Shown here: one piece after another, positions 7,446 through 14,784 of the stretch
Position numbering within the stretch: position 1 is the stretch's first letter
Layout of the letters: every line of letters begins with the position of its first letter
Assembly: GCA_023431405.1 (NCBI GenBank)
Contig: JAEYVZ010000054.1
Coordinates: 1-37,056 of the forward strand
DNA length: 37,056 bases
Direction of reading: 5' to 3'
Source: Actinomycetes bacterium
GTDB lineage: Bacteria; Actinomycetota; Actinomycetes; Actinomycetales; Microbacteriaceae
Made by a program: the position numbers and the translations under genes
The notes under the pieces: generated by a model
The model's input: only the letters and a program-made list of their open reading frames with translations
Told to the model about the DNA's origin: nothing
Database searches by the model: none

Positions 7446-8450
7446 CTAAGACCGCCCCTCGGCGACGACCACGATCTTGCCCACGGTGTGTCCCGCGTCG
7501 ATCCAGGCCAGCGCATCGCGGGCCTCGTGGAGCGGCCATGTGCGTTCGATGGCGGGCGTGAGGCGGCCGTCTGCGGCGAGCGAGAGCAGGTCGGCGGTGA
7601 CCTGCGGCTTCGACAGCGCCGCGACGGGCCGGATGCGCGCGCGCACGAACAGCGACCGCAGCATGCGCGGGAACGGACCGAGCGGCGCTTCGTCGCCTCC
7701 GCCCACGAGCGCGATCGTGCCGCGGCGGCCGGCCTCTCTCCTCAGCAGGGCCGCGAGGGTGGGCAGCGGCGGCTGGCCGGCGATGTCGATGATCGCGTCG
7801 AAGGATGCCGCGGGGAGCTCTCCCAGATCGGTCGTGCGGTAGTCGAACGTGCGCGCGGCGCCGAGCGCGGTCAGCACTTCTCCGGCGCGGGCACCGGCCG
7901 TGGCCCATACCTCCGCGCCGCGGGCCGCGGCCAGCTGCACGGTGAAGGTGCCGACACCGCCTCCCGCACCCACGACGAGCACGCGGTCGCCTTCGCGCAC
8001 GCGGCATGCGTCGAGCGCGGCGACCGCCGTGTTCCCGGCGATCGGCACGGTCGCCGCAATCGTGGCATCCACGTCTGCGGGGCGCACGACGAGCCGCGAC
8101 GCCTTGACCACCGTGTAGTCGGCGAGGGTCTCCTCACCCGCCCCGACGACGGCGTCGCCCACACGGAACGTGTCGACGCGTGCCCCCGTGGCGACCACCG
8201 TGCCGGCGACGTCCATGCCTCGCCCCGGCACGCGCGGCCGGCGCAGGCCGAAGAAGAGGCGCAGCATCGCCGGTGTTCCGCGCATCAGGTGCACATCGGC
8301 GGAGTTGAGGGAGACGGCTTCGACGCGTACGAGCACCTCGTCGCGGCCGGGAACGGGCACCGGCACCGACTCGGCCGCGACGAGGTCGGGGGCGCCGTAG
8401 GCGTGCTGCCGCCACACGGTCATCGTGCGCGGGAGAGTGGGAGTGGTCAT
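7446..8450 (-). CDS. Zinc-independent medium-chain dehydrogenase/reductase, quinone-oxidoreductase-like
   Basis: 334 residues of the MDR superfamily. The N-terminal GroES-like domain (VSLNSADVHLMRG, GMDVAGTVVATG) is followed by a nucleotide-binding motif GAGGGVGTFTVQLA. The structural and catalytic zinc cysteines of classical alcohol dehydrogenases are missing, as in NADPH:quinone reductases and RTN4IP1-like proteins, so NADPH-dependent reduction of quinones or enones is likelier than alcohol oxidation. The ATG lies one base from the stop of the XRE regulator gene, so it is probably the third gene of that operon and under its autoregulation. The substrate is unknown. Confidence 0.82.
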   Translation of the reverse strand: MTTPTLPRTMTVWRQHAYGAPDLVAAESVPVPVPGRDEVLVRVEAVSLNSADVHLMRGTPAMLRLFFGLRRPRVPGRGMDVAGTVVATGARVDTFRVGDAVVGAGEETLADYTVVKASRLVVRPADVDATIAATVPIAGNTAVAALDACRVREGDRVLVVGAGGGVGTFTVQLAAARGAEVWATAGARAGEVLTALGAARTFDYRTTDLGELPAASFDAIIDIAGQPPLPTLAALLRREAGRRGTIALVGGGDEAPLGPFPRMLRSLFVRARIRPVAALSKPQVTADLLSLAADGRLTPAIERTWPLHEARDALAWIDAGHTVGKIVVVAEGRS

Positions 8451-8451
8451 C

Positions 8452-8679
8452 TCAGTCCTCCGTTTCGGACGGGTAGGAGAACACGTCGTCGAGCGGGACG
8501 CCGAAGACGCGGGCGATGCGGAACGCCAGTTCGAGGGTGGGCGAGTACTTGCCCTGCTCGATCGCGATGAGGGTCTGCCGGGTGACCCCGATCCGCGTCG
8601 CGAGCTCGGCCTGGGTCATGTCGCCGTGCGCGGCGCGCAGGGCACGGATGTCATTGGTGACGCGGGTGGGCTTGACCAT
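8452..8679 (-). CDS. XRE-family helix-turn-helix regulator
   Basis: 75 residues, almost entirely one HTH domain: MTQAELATRIGVTRQTLIAIEQGKYSP is the classic XRE helix-turn-helix, followed by LAFRIARVFGVPLDDVFSY, typical of small regulators of the YozG type. The ATG overlaps the stop of the upstream membrane protein (TGATG), a translational coupling. The upstream region of this pair carries two 18-bp sites that are likely its operators (9126-9143 and 9172-9189), implying autoregulation. Such regulator/membrane-protein pairs are common in Gram-positive bacteria, usually with unknown signal. Confidence 0.88.
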   Translation of the reverse strand: MVKPTRVTNDIRALRAAHGDMTQAELATRIGVTRQTLIAIEQGKYSPTLELAFRIARVFGVPLDDVFSYPSETED

Positions 8680-9113
8680 CAGACGAGGCCTCGCCGATAG
8701 GCGACGACGCGGGCGATGCTGCCGACGAACGCCGAGAGGGCGAAGCCGAAGAACACGGCGTTGGCGATCCAGAACGTGTCGGCCTCCACGGCGCACAGGA
8801 CGATCGCGGCGAGTCCGCCGATCGCCGAGAAGGCCTGTCCGACACGGTCGCCCATGCGGGCGATATCGCGGTCGCGCTGGTCGGAGCGGCCGACCCCGTC
8901 GGGGTCTCGCATTCCGGCGAGGATCCCCCAGACGATGCTCACGAGGATGGTGCCGACGATGCCGCCCCCGATCGTCCAGAGCATGAGGGGCGCCCAGTCG
9001 ATGTCTTCGACGGGCCCGCCCGCCGCGCTCTGCAGCACCGCGATGACGTAGATCGGGATCACGATGACGAGGACGATCAGTCCCGACCAGGTGTTGCGCT
9101 CTTCGTAGACCAC
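8679..9113 (-). CDS. Four-helix membrane protein paired with the XRE regulator
   Basis: 144 residues with four hydrophobic segments at about residues 11-30, 42-65, 96-112 and 116-135, separated by a charged cytoplasmic loop (DQRDRDIARMGDRVGQ). I do not assign a family. The GTG start is preceded by GGAGGAT, a strong Shine-Dalgarno, and the stop overlaps the start of the XRE gene. By analogy with similar pairs the membrane protein may sense envelope state or hold the regulator, but nothing in the sequence proves it. It heads the operon leading to the regulator and the MDR enzyme. Confidence 0.8.
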   Translation of the reverse strand: MVYEERNTWSGLIVLVIVIPIYVIAVLQSAAGGPVEDIDWAPLMLWTIGGGIVGTILVSIVWGILAGMRDPDGVGRSDQRDRDIARMGDRVGQAFSAIGGLAAIVLCAVEADTFWIANAVFFGFALSAFVGSIARVVAYRRGLV

Positions 9114-9125
9114 GACGATCCTCCG

Positions 9126-9189
9126 TGTAAAAGATTGTTGACACGGTGAGCATGACAGAGGTTCGTGGCCGTGTCAATGATTCTTTACA
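9126..9189. promoter_or_regulatory. Paired 18-bp operators in the divergent XRE/phosphotransferase region
   Basis: TGTAAAAGATTGTTGACA (9126-9143) and TGTCAATGATTCTTTACA (9172-9189) both fit TGTMAA-N6-TTKACA and mirror each other, so the whole block is also a 20-bp inverted repeat. Centres are 46 bp apart. On the minus strand the right site contains a consensus -35 TTGACA (9177-9172), with CATGCT 17 bases downstream as a weak -10, placing the left site near the transcript start. This is the expected layout for repression by the XRE protein. Confidence 0.6.
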
Positions 9190-9238
9190 TTTCCTCCCGC
9201 CGGTCGATGGCGGCGCGCGAAGCCGCGACCTCGACGGG

Positions 9239-9244
9239 CAGGAT
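9239..9244 (+). promoter_or_regulatory. Possible leaderless -10 box of the phosphotransferase gene
   Basis: CAGGAT lies six bases before the ATG at 9251, the same geometry as the TANNNT leaderless boxes elsewhere in the window, with C in the first position. No strong Shine-Dalgarno precedes the ATG. Confidence 0.3.
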
Positions 9245-9250
9245 GGTCGC

Positions 9251-9976
9251 ATGTCGATCCCCGCCGACCCCGTCGCCGTCCCCGAGGTCGTCGCCCGGCT
9301 CGCGGGCGGCGCGCGGCTGACGCCGGTGTGGATCAATCCCCTGGGCGGTGTGACCTTCCGCACCGACGACGCCCGCTTCATCAAGCACGGCCCTCGCGGC
9401 GCGGAGTCGAGCATGGCAGGCGAAGCCGAGCGCCTGGCATGGGCGCGCCCCTTCACCCCCGTTCCCGAGGTGCTGGAGGCCGGCGAAGACGCGTCCCACG
9501 AATGGCTCGTGACCCGCGCCATGCCCGGCCTGTCGGCCGTCGACCGCCGCTGGATCGCGGAGCCGGCGACAGCCGTGCGCGCGGTCGGACGTGGCCTGCG
9601 CGCCCTCCACGACGCACTCCCGGTCGACGCGTGCCCGTTCGACTGGGGCGTCCCCCGGCGGATCGCGACCGCGGCAGGGCGCGGCATCCGAGTGGCCGAG
9701 GCACTGCACACCCCACCCGCGATCGACCGCCTCGTCGTCTGCCACGGCGACCCCTGCTGCCCCAACACCCTGCTCGACGACCGCGGCGACTGGACCGCGC
9801 ACGTCGACCTCGGAGCCCTTGGTGTCGGCGACCGGTGGTCCGACATCGCCGTTGCCGCCATGAGCACGGAGTGGAACTACGGGCCGGGCTGGGAGGACGC
9901 GCTCATCGACGCGTACGGCATCGAGCCCGACCGAGAGCGCCTCGCCTACTACCGCGACCTCTGGAACGCGACCTGA
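9251..9976 (+). CDS. Aminoglycoside 3'-phosphotransferase-like kinase
   Basis: 241 residues, slightly shorter than typical APH(3') enzymes. VCHGDPCCPNTLL holds the catalytic loop (HGD with Asp base, Asn for Mg2+), and HVDLGALGVGDRWSDIAV is the DxG metal-binding segment and the helix after it. The C-terminal AYG...RLAYYRDLWN matches the APH(3') fold. An N-lobe Lys is seen in RFIKHGP. Such proteins phosphorylate aminoglycosides or other small hydroxylated molecules; family membership alone does not show resistance. I chose the ATG at 9251 because the protein fold starts there; an open frame extends back to 9146. It diverges from the XRE operon and converges with ykoC. Confidence 0.78.
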   Translation: MSIPADPVAVPEVVARLAGGARLTPVWINPLGGVTFRTDDARFIKHGPRGAESSMAGEAERLAWARPFTPVPEVLEAGEDASHEWLVTRAMPGLSAVDRRWIAEPATAVRAVGRGLRALHDALPVDACPFDWGVPRRIATAAGRGIRVAEALHTPPAIDRLVVCHGDPCCPNTLLDDRGDWTAHVDLGALGVGDRWSDIAVAAMSTEWNYGPGWEDALIDAYGIEPDRERLAYYRDLWNAT

Positions 9977-9985
9977 TCGCTCGCC

Positions 9986-10005
9986 GACCGCCGACCCCCG
10001 CGGTC
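9986..10005. terminator. Small hairpin between convergent phosphotransferase and ykoC genes
   Basis: GACCGC (9986-9991) and GCGGTC (10000-10005) form a perfect 6-bp stem with an 8-nt loop, ten bases after the phosphotransferase stop codon. It could end either transcript. No T-run follows, and the right arm runs into the 9-bp tandem repeat. Confidence 0.3.
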
Positions 10006-10032
10006 ACGACGGTCACGACGGTCACGACGGTC
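10001..10032. repeat. Tandem 9-bp repeat spanning the ykoC stop codon
   Basis: Three perfect copies of CGGTCACGA (10001-10009, 10010-10018, 10019-10027) are followed by a partial copy. On the minus strand the ykoC stop TGA (10024-10022) lies in the repeat. The unit length is a multiple of three, so gain or loss of copies would not alter the ykoC frame. Confidence 0.85.
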
Positions 10033-10810
10033 CGAGGATGAAGTTCCACGTTCCGGCGAGCACCGCCGCCGTCACCGCCGTGGCGGAGATCGCCGCCCCG
10101 ACGGCGACCAGCGCCCATTCCGCCGCCCCGAACACCGACTCCCGCGCCCACGTGCGCGCGCCGGGAGCGCCGAACCCTCGCGCCTCCATCGCCGTCGCGA
10201 GCTTCGACCCGCGCCGGATGGAGAGCACGAGCAGCGCGAAAGCCATTCCGAGGAAGCGCCGCAGGCGCCCCCGGTCGGCGACGCCGCGGGCGCGACGAGC
10301 CAGTTCCAGCGCGCGCCAGTCGTCGAGGAACAGACCCACCATCCGCAGGCCGGCCAGTGCCCCCAGCACGAAACGCGCCGGGAGCCGCACGATCTGGGCG
10401 AGCCCATCGGCGAGGTCGGTCGGGTCGACCGTCACGAACAGCACCACCGACGGCAGCGCCACCGCCAGCACCCGGAAGAAGGTCGCCACGGCGAGCTCGA
10501 GCGACCCCTCGCTCACGCGCATCACGAACCACTCGAGGTAGATGCGCCCGGACGTCTCCCCGTAGAGGGCGATCGTCAGCGCCGCCAGCGGAGCCGCCAC
10601 CCACACCGGCAGGGTGCGCAGCCAGAACTCTCGCCACCGCAGCCCGGCGAAGACGAACAGCACCGATTCCAGGGCGAGTGCGACCGCCGCCGACAGCCAG
10701 TCGAGGGTCAGCACGAGCGGCACCGCGATCAGCCCGCTCGCGGCGAGCTTCGCGACGGGATTGATCCGGGCGACGCGTCCGGTGCGCGCCCGCGCATCCA
10801 GGAGCGTCAT
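10022..10810 (-). CDS. ykoC: ECF transporter T component (YkoC-like)
   Basis: 262 residues, EcfT family: five or so membrane segments and the two Ala-Arg-Gly coupling motifs (LARRARG and AMEARGFG) that dock into the ATPase subunits. It forms the transmembrane scaffold of an energy-coupling-factor importer with the ATPase (10807-12354) and the substrate-binding S component (12362-12988). The ATG overlaps the ATPase stop by four bases (ATGA). The gene order S-A-T under a TPP riboswitch matches the YkoEDC thiamine/hydroxymethylpyrimidine transporter. The last codons lie in the 9-bp tandem repeat. Confidence 0.87.
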   Translation of the reverse strand: MTLLDARARTGRVARINPVAKLAASGLIAVPLVLTLDWLSAAVALALESVLFVFAGLRWREFWLRTLPVWVAAPLAALTIALYGETSGRIYLEWFVMRVSEGSLELAVATFFRVLAVALPSVVLFVTVDPTDLADGLAQIVRLPARFVLGALAGLRMVGLFLDDWRALELARRARGVADRGRLRRFLGMAFALLVLSIRRGSKLATAMEARGFGAPGARTWARESVFGAAEWALVAVGAAISATAVTAAVLAGTWNFILGPS

Positions 10811-12354
10811 GCGGCGAAGCCTCCGGCATCCTGCCCGGCGGCACCTGTACGCCCGGGGCCTCCCGCCGACCGTCTCGCCGGCCCTTCGGGGCGGTCGGCG
10901 GCCGGGAGTGCGAACCGGCGCGCGTGCAGCGCATCGATGACCGCCTCGTCGTGCGTGATGGCGACGATCGCCGTGCCCTCGTCGCGCAGGCGGGCAAGGA
11001 GCGCGACGAGCTCCGACCACGTGCGGGCGTCCTGCCCGAAGGTCGGCTCGTCGAGGACGAGCACCTGAGGCGCCGTCGCGAGGGCTGCGGCCACGGTGAG
11101 GCGCCGCTTCTCCCCGCCCGACAGCGTGTACGGGTTCGCGCGCGAAAGAGACGCGAGGCGGAGCCGTTCGAGAAGCTCGTCGACGCGCATTGCCGACTCC
11201 GCGTCGCCGAGCCCCAGCGCGCGAGGGCCGACCTCGAGCTCCTCCCGCACGGTGCGTGCGAGCAGCTGGTGCTCCGGATCCTGGAAGACCGTGCCGATGC
11301 GGGTGAGCAGGTCGCGTGAACGCCAGCGCAGCGGCACCGGGCCGAGTCCCTGCGCGAGCGCATCGGATGCCGTCAACCGGCCGGCCGCGGGCGGGAGCAG
11401 CCCCGCGAGGGTGAGACCGAGGGTCGACTTCCCGGTCCCGTTCGGACCGGTCACGGCCAGCGCCGCACCGGCGTGGACGTCGAGGGCGATGCCGGTCGCC
11501 ACCGGCGCCCAGCGCACCCTCTCGACCGCGAGCCCTTCGGCCGACAGCAGCACCGCCCCGGGCCCATGTGAGGGCGGAGGCGGGACGGCGGGAGGGATGC
11601 CGGGCACCCACACGCCGCCGGCCGCCAGCTCTGCGCCCCGCGCGGTGAGCACGTCGGCCGGAGACCCGTCAGCGATCACGCCGCCCGCGCCGAGCACGAT
11701 GACGCGGGTGACGACCGGCAGCCACACCTCCACGCGGTGCTCCACCACGACGAAGGTCGCCCCCGTCGCGTCGAGCGATCGGGCCACCGCGTCCCGCACC
11801 TCGGCCACGCCTCCGGGGTCGAGGTTCGCGGTCGGTTCGTCGAGCAGCAGCAGCCCGGGACGCATCGCGAGCGCGCCGGCCAGCGCGAGACGCTGCTTCT
11901 GCCCGCCCGAAAGCGCCTTGGTCGGACGGTCGAGCGGCACGTCGAGGCCCACGGCATCCAGCGCCGCCCCCACACGCTGCCAGATCTCGTCGCGCGCGAC
12001 ACCGAGGTTCTCGCACCCGAAGGCGACATCGTCGCCCACCCTCGCGAGGATCACCTGCGAGTCGGGGTCCTGCAGCACGAGCCCCGCGCGACCGCGTGCG
12101 TGCGCGGCGGGAAGTCCATCGATCAGCAGCTCACCCGACGACTCACCCTCGTCGTCGCCGCCGAGCACCCCTGCGAGGCCGTGCAGCAGCGTGGACTTCC
12201 CCGCACCCGACGCTCCGAGAAGCAGCACCCGCTCGCCCGGCGCGATGTCGAAAGACACCTCCGACAGGGCCCACGCGCGCCGGGAGGCGTGCCGCCAGCC
12301 CCAGCCGCGCGCTGTCACGCGCGACGGCTGAAGACCGGGACCGATGCCGCTCAC
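10807..12354 (-). CDS. ykoD: ECF transporter fused double ATPase (YkoD-like)
   Basis: 515 residues carrying two complete ABC domains. The first has GASGAGKST (Walker A), LSGGQKQRLALA (signature) and LLLLDEPTANLD (Walker B). The second has GPNGTGKST, LSGGEKRRLTVAAAL and VLVLDEPTFGQD. It is thus A1 and A2 of an ECF module in one chain, as in YkoD. ATP hydrolysis on the cytoplasmic face drives vitamin uptake through the T and S subunits. The chosen GTG at 12354 lies eight bases after the ykoE stop; a downstream GTG (VTARGWGWRH) is possible, and no strong Shine-Dalgarno decides. It is coupled to ykoC by a 4-base overlap. Confidence 0.88.
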   Translation of the reverse strand: MSGIGPGLQPSRVTARGWGWRHASRRAWALSEVSFDIAPGERVLLLGASGAGKSTLLHGLAGVLGGDDEGESSGELLIDGLPAAHARGRAGLVLQDPDSQVILARVGDDVAFGCENLGVARDEIWQRVGAALDAVGLDVPLDRPTKALSGGQKQRLALAGALAMRPGLLLLDEPTANLDPGGVAEVRDAVARSLDATGATFVVVEHRVEVWLPVVTRVIVLGAGGVIADGSPADVLTARGAELAAGGVWVPGIPPAVPPPPSHGPGAVLLSAEGLAVERVRWAPVATGIALDVHAGAALAVTGPNGTGKSTLGLTLAGLLPPAAGRLTASDALAQGLGPVPLRWRSRDLLTRIGTVFQDPEHQLLARTVREELEVGPRALGLGDAESAMRVDELLERLRLASLSRANPYTLSGGEKRRLTVAAALATAPQVLVLDEPTFGQDARTWSELVALLARLRDEGTAIVAITHDEAVIDALHARRFALPAADRPEGPARRSAGGPGRTGAAGQDAGGFAA

Positions 12355-12361
12355 GGGGGTG

Positions 12362-12988
12362 TCAGACGAGTTCGCGGCGCTCGCGCCCCGAGGCGAAGCG
12401 ATCGAGCGCGCCGGTCGCGGCGAGGCCACGGGCGAGCACCCACGACAGCGCGCCGGCGACGACCGCGCCCGAGACCGTCGAGCTGATGAGGTAGACGACG
12501 GTGAAGGTGGCATCCGCCCCCGGATACCAGAGCAGGAGGTTGTTCACCGCGCCGAAGACGGCGGCCCCCGCACCCGCGAGCACAGCGACCGGCAGCGACC
12601 ACACGCGGTAGAAGAAGAGGAGGAACACCACCTCGGCCCCGAGCCCCTGCACGAGACCGGCTTCGATCGTGAGGAACCCGCCCCACTCGTTTCCGATGAA
12701 CGCCGACAGCACGGCCGCGAGGGTCTCGGTGTAGAGGGCCGCACCCGGTTTCCGGATGATCAGCGCACCCAGCACCCCCGCGAAGAGCCAGGGGCCGTCG
12801 AGCAGCCCCTGCAGGCCAGGCAGCAGCGGCACGAGGAGTGCCTTGGGCGCCTGATAGCCGATGCTCCAGAGCCAGAAGATGACCCCGCACGCCACCCCCA
12901 GCACGCTGGCGACGACGATGTCGACGACGCGCCAGCGCAGACGAGCAGTGGTGGAACGGACGGTTTCCGTGGACGCGGCGATGCGCAT
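12362..12988 (-). CDS. ykoE: ECF transporter S component, YkoE family (thiamine or HMP uptake)
   Basis: 208 residues with about five to six membrane helices. SIGYQAPKALLVPLLPGLQG and the EWGGFLTIEAGLVQGLGAE segment are typical of YkoE proteins, which bind thiamine or its hydroxymethylpyrimidine precursor. The ATG stands about ten bases after the TPP riboswitch and is served by GAGGAG at the riboswitch's 3' edge, so ligand binding can hide the ribosome site. That riboswitch gives independent evidence for a thiamine-related substrate. First gene of ykoEDC. Confidence 0.9.
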   Translation of the reverse strand: MRIAASTETVRSTTARLRWRVVDIVVASVLGVACGVIFWLWSIGYQAPKALLVPLLPGLQGLLDGPWLFAGVLGALIIRKPGAALYTETLAAVLSAFIGNEWGGFLTIEAGLVQGLGAEVVFLLFFYRVWSLPVAVLAGAGAAVFGAVNNLLLWYPGADATFTVVYLISSTVSGAVVAGALSWVLARGLAATGALDRFASGRERRELV

Positions 12989-12997
12989 TTCTCTCTC

Positions 12998-13083
12998 CTC
13001 CCTGCGCCGGCATGATCCGGATCAGGTTCGACGGTCGAAGCGTGGGTCGCTTCCTCTCAGCCCGGCTCACCGGACTCCCGTGG
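12998..13083 (-). promoter_or_regulatory. TPP riboswitch (THI element)
   Basis: On the minus strand the leader reads CCACGGGAGTCCGG, then GAGCCGGGCTGAGAGG, then a variable stem, then GAACCTGATCCGGATCATGC and CGGCGCAGGGAGG. These are the conserved thiamine-pyrophosphate aptamer blocks (CTGAGA and the GAACCTGAT...ATGCCGGCG region). The 3' edge merges into the Shine-Dalgarno GAGGAG of ykoE, and no terminator hairpin separates them, so control is probably translational: TPP binding shuts off the thiamine-precursor transporter. Confidence 0.93.
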
Positions 13084-13094
13084 TTATGCCGATG

Positions 13095-13100
13095 AGTATA
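13095..13100 (-). promoter_or_regulatory. -10 box of the ykoEDC promoter
   Basis: TATACT on the minus strand lies about seven bases before the first conserved riboswitch bases, so the transcript would begin almost directly with the aptamer. The -35 region is poor. Confidence 0.55.
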
Positions 13101-13117
13101 GCCACGGAACTCCGCGG

Positions 13118-13123
13118 TACGTT
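13118..13123 (+). promoter_or_regulatory. Possible leaderless -10 box of the carboxypeptidase gene
   Basis: TACGTT (TANNNT) ends seven bases before the GTG at 13131. It lies only about 18 bases from the divergent ykoE -10, so the two promoters would overlap. Confidence 0.4.
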
Positions 13124-13130
13124 GTTCTGC

Positions 13131-14735
13131 GTGACTTCGTCGGATGCAGCCCCCACCTCCCGACGCGCACTCCGAGCCCAAGCGGCCGCACGCGACCGTG
13201 GCGCCGCGGCCGGGGAGCCGTCACCCGAACGCGTGCCCGCCCGAGCGTCCGCCGCGGAGCCGGCGCCCGTCCCCGCCTCGGCTGCTGCGTTCGAGGCCGC
13301 ATACACGTCGGAAGCCCGGCAGGCGGAGCCCGAACCCGTCGCGGCGACCGAGCCCGCCGCCGCTCCGGATGCCGTCAGCGACGAACCCGCCGACGACATC
13401 GCGGGACGCCGCATCGCGCTCGCCTGGGTCGATCCCGAGGCGGTCGCCGCCCGTCGGGCGCCCGCCGACCTCACCGCGGCATCCAGCACATACGTGCCCG
13501 TGCTCCCCGACCTCCTCCCCCGTCGCCGCTCGGCGAAAGGCGCGCTCGCGCCGCTGGCCGTCATGCTCGCCCTCGCCGGCGGCTACACGGCCGCCACGCA
13601 GCTGTGGACGCTCGACAACATCGCCCCGGTCGTCGGAGAGGTGACGGCCCCCGTGCTGAACGCCCCCGCATCCGGCGTCTCGTGGCCAGGCGACGGGATC
13701 GCCGCCGTCGGCGTGAACGGCATGGGACACACCCTGGCCTCCGACACCGAACCGACCCCGATGGCGAGCATCACCAAGGTCATCAGCGTGCTCATGGTGC
13801 AGGAGCGCGAGCCCCTCGAGCCCGGCGACGAAGGACCGTCGCGAGAGATCTCCTACAGCGACCGCGTCGACTACTGGAACTTCCTCGCCCGCGGCGAGTC
13901 GGCCACCGACGTGCCCGTCGGCGGCACCCTCACGCAGTACCAGCTCATGCAGGGGGCGCTCATCGCCTCGGCAGGCAACTACACCGAGATGCTCACCCAG
14001 CAGTTCTGGCCCACCGACGAATCGTTCGCCGCCGCCGCCGAGAAATGGCTCGCCAGCCACGAGCTGCAGGGAATCACGGTCGTCGAGCCGACCGGCATCG
14101 ACAGGGGCAACACCGCGGATGCCGCCTCCCTCATCCGGCTCGCCTCACTCGCCCTCGCAGACCCCGTGGTCGCCGAGATCGTCGCCACGGAATCCGCCGA
14201 GATCCCCGGGGTCGGCACGATCGAGAACACCAACCCGCTCGTCGGGGAAGACGGCGTGGTGGGGGTCAAGACCGGCGGCCTCATCGGCAGCTACAACCTG
14301 CTCGCCGCCCGCGACCTGACGGTGGGCGACCAGACGGTGCAGGTCTACGCGGCGGTGCTCGGCCAGCCCACAGAACCCCTCCGCGGCACGGTCGCGGCAG
14401 ACCTGCTCGCACAGGTCTCCGACGAGCTGTCGGCACCCACCGCGCTCGCCGCGGGGACGCCCGTCGCTTCTGTCACCACCGCCTGGGGAACCGAGGCGCA
14501 GGTCGTCACGGCGACGGATGCCGCGGTGCTGCTGTGGAACACCGCCCGCGTGCAGGCCACCACCGACATCGACCTGGGCGCAGCGCGCGCCGGAGGCGAT
14601 GTGGTGGGCGAGCTGGTCCTCGATGGTCCGGTCGACGACGCGACGACTGCTCTCACCCTCTCGGACGATCTCGGGGAACCCGACCCGTGGTGGCGCTTCA
14701 CGCACCCGCTGGAACTGTGGGGCTTCGCCGACTGA
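13131..14735 (+). CDS. D-alanyl-D-alanine carboxypeptidase-like protein (penicillin-binding, S11 type)
   Basis: 534 residues. A cytosolic Ala/Pro/Glu-rich N-terminal region of about 136 residues precedes one membrane anchor (residues 137-158) and an external S11-type catalytic domain. The nucleophile motif is S213-I-T-K216 and the third motif K380-T-G382. The second motif reads S280-A-G-N283 rather than SxN, so either an Ala replaces the usual Ser or the loop is one residue longer. Such enzymes trim the D-Ala from peptidoglycan pentapeptides outside the cell. The GTG start has no Shine-Dalgarno; TACGTT seven bases upstream supports leaderless initiation. Frame continues open further 5' but would run through the riboswitch region. 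Confidence 0.83.
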   Translation: MTSSDAAPTSRRALRAQAAARDRGAAAGEPSPERVPARASAAEPAPVPASAAAFEAAYTSEARQAEPEPVAATEPAAAPDAVSDEPADDIAGRRIALAWVDPEAVAARRAPADLTAASSTYVPVLPDLLPRRRSAKGALAPLAVMLALAGGYTAATQLWTLDNIAPVVGEVTAPVLNAPASGVSWPGDGIAAVGVNGMGHTLASDTEPTPMASITKVISVLMVQEREPLEPGDEGPSREISYSDRVDYWNFLARGESATDVPVGGTLTQYQLMQGALIASAGNYTEMLTQQFWPTDESFAAAAEKWLASHELQGITVVEPTGIDRGNTADAASLIRLASLALADPVVAEIVATESAEIPGVGTIENTNPLVGEDGVVGVKTGGLIGSYNLLAARDLTVGDQTVQVYAAVLGQPTEPLRGTVAADLLAQVSDELSAPTALAAGTPVASVTTAWGTEAQVVTATDAAVLLWNTARVQATTDIDLGAARAGGDVVGELVLDGPVDDATTALTLSDDLGEPDPWWRFTHPLELWGFAD

Positions 14736-14784
14736 GCCCCATGCGCACGGGGACAGCACGCGGACCCGCGCCAGGGAACGCGCC

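Noticed and set aside
9251..9976. Acquired antibiotic-resistance gene
   Set aside because: The family is broad; composition matches the neighbours, there are no mobile elements, and residues alone do not show aminoglycoside specificity.
10001..10032. CRISPR-like or integration repeat
   Set aside because: Units of 9 bp are directly adjacent without spacers.
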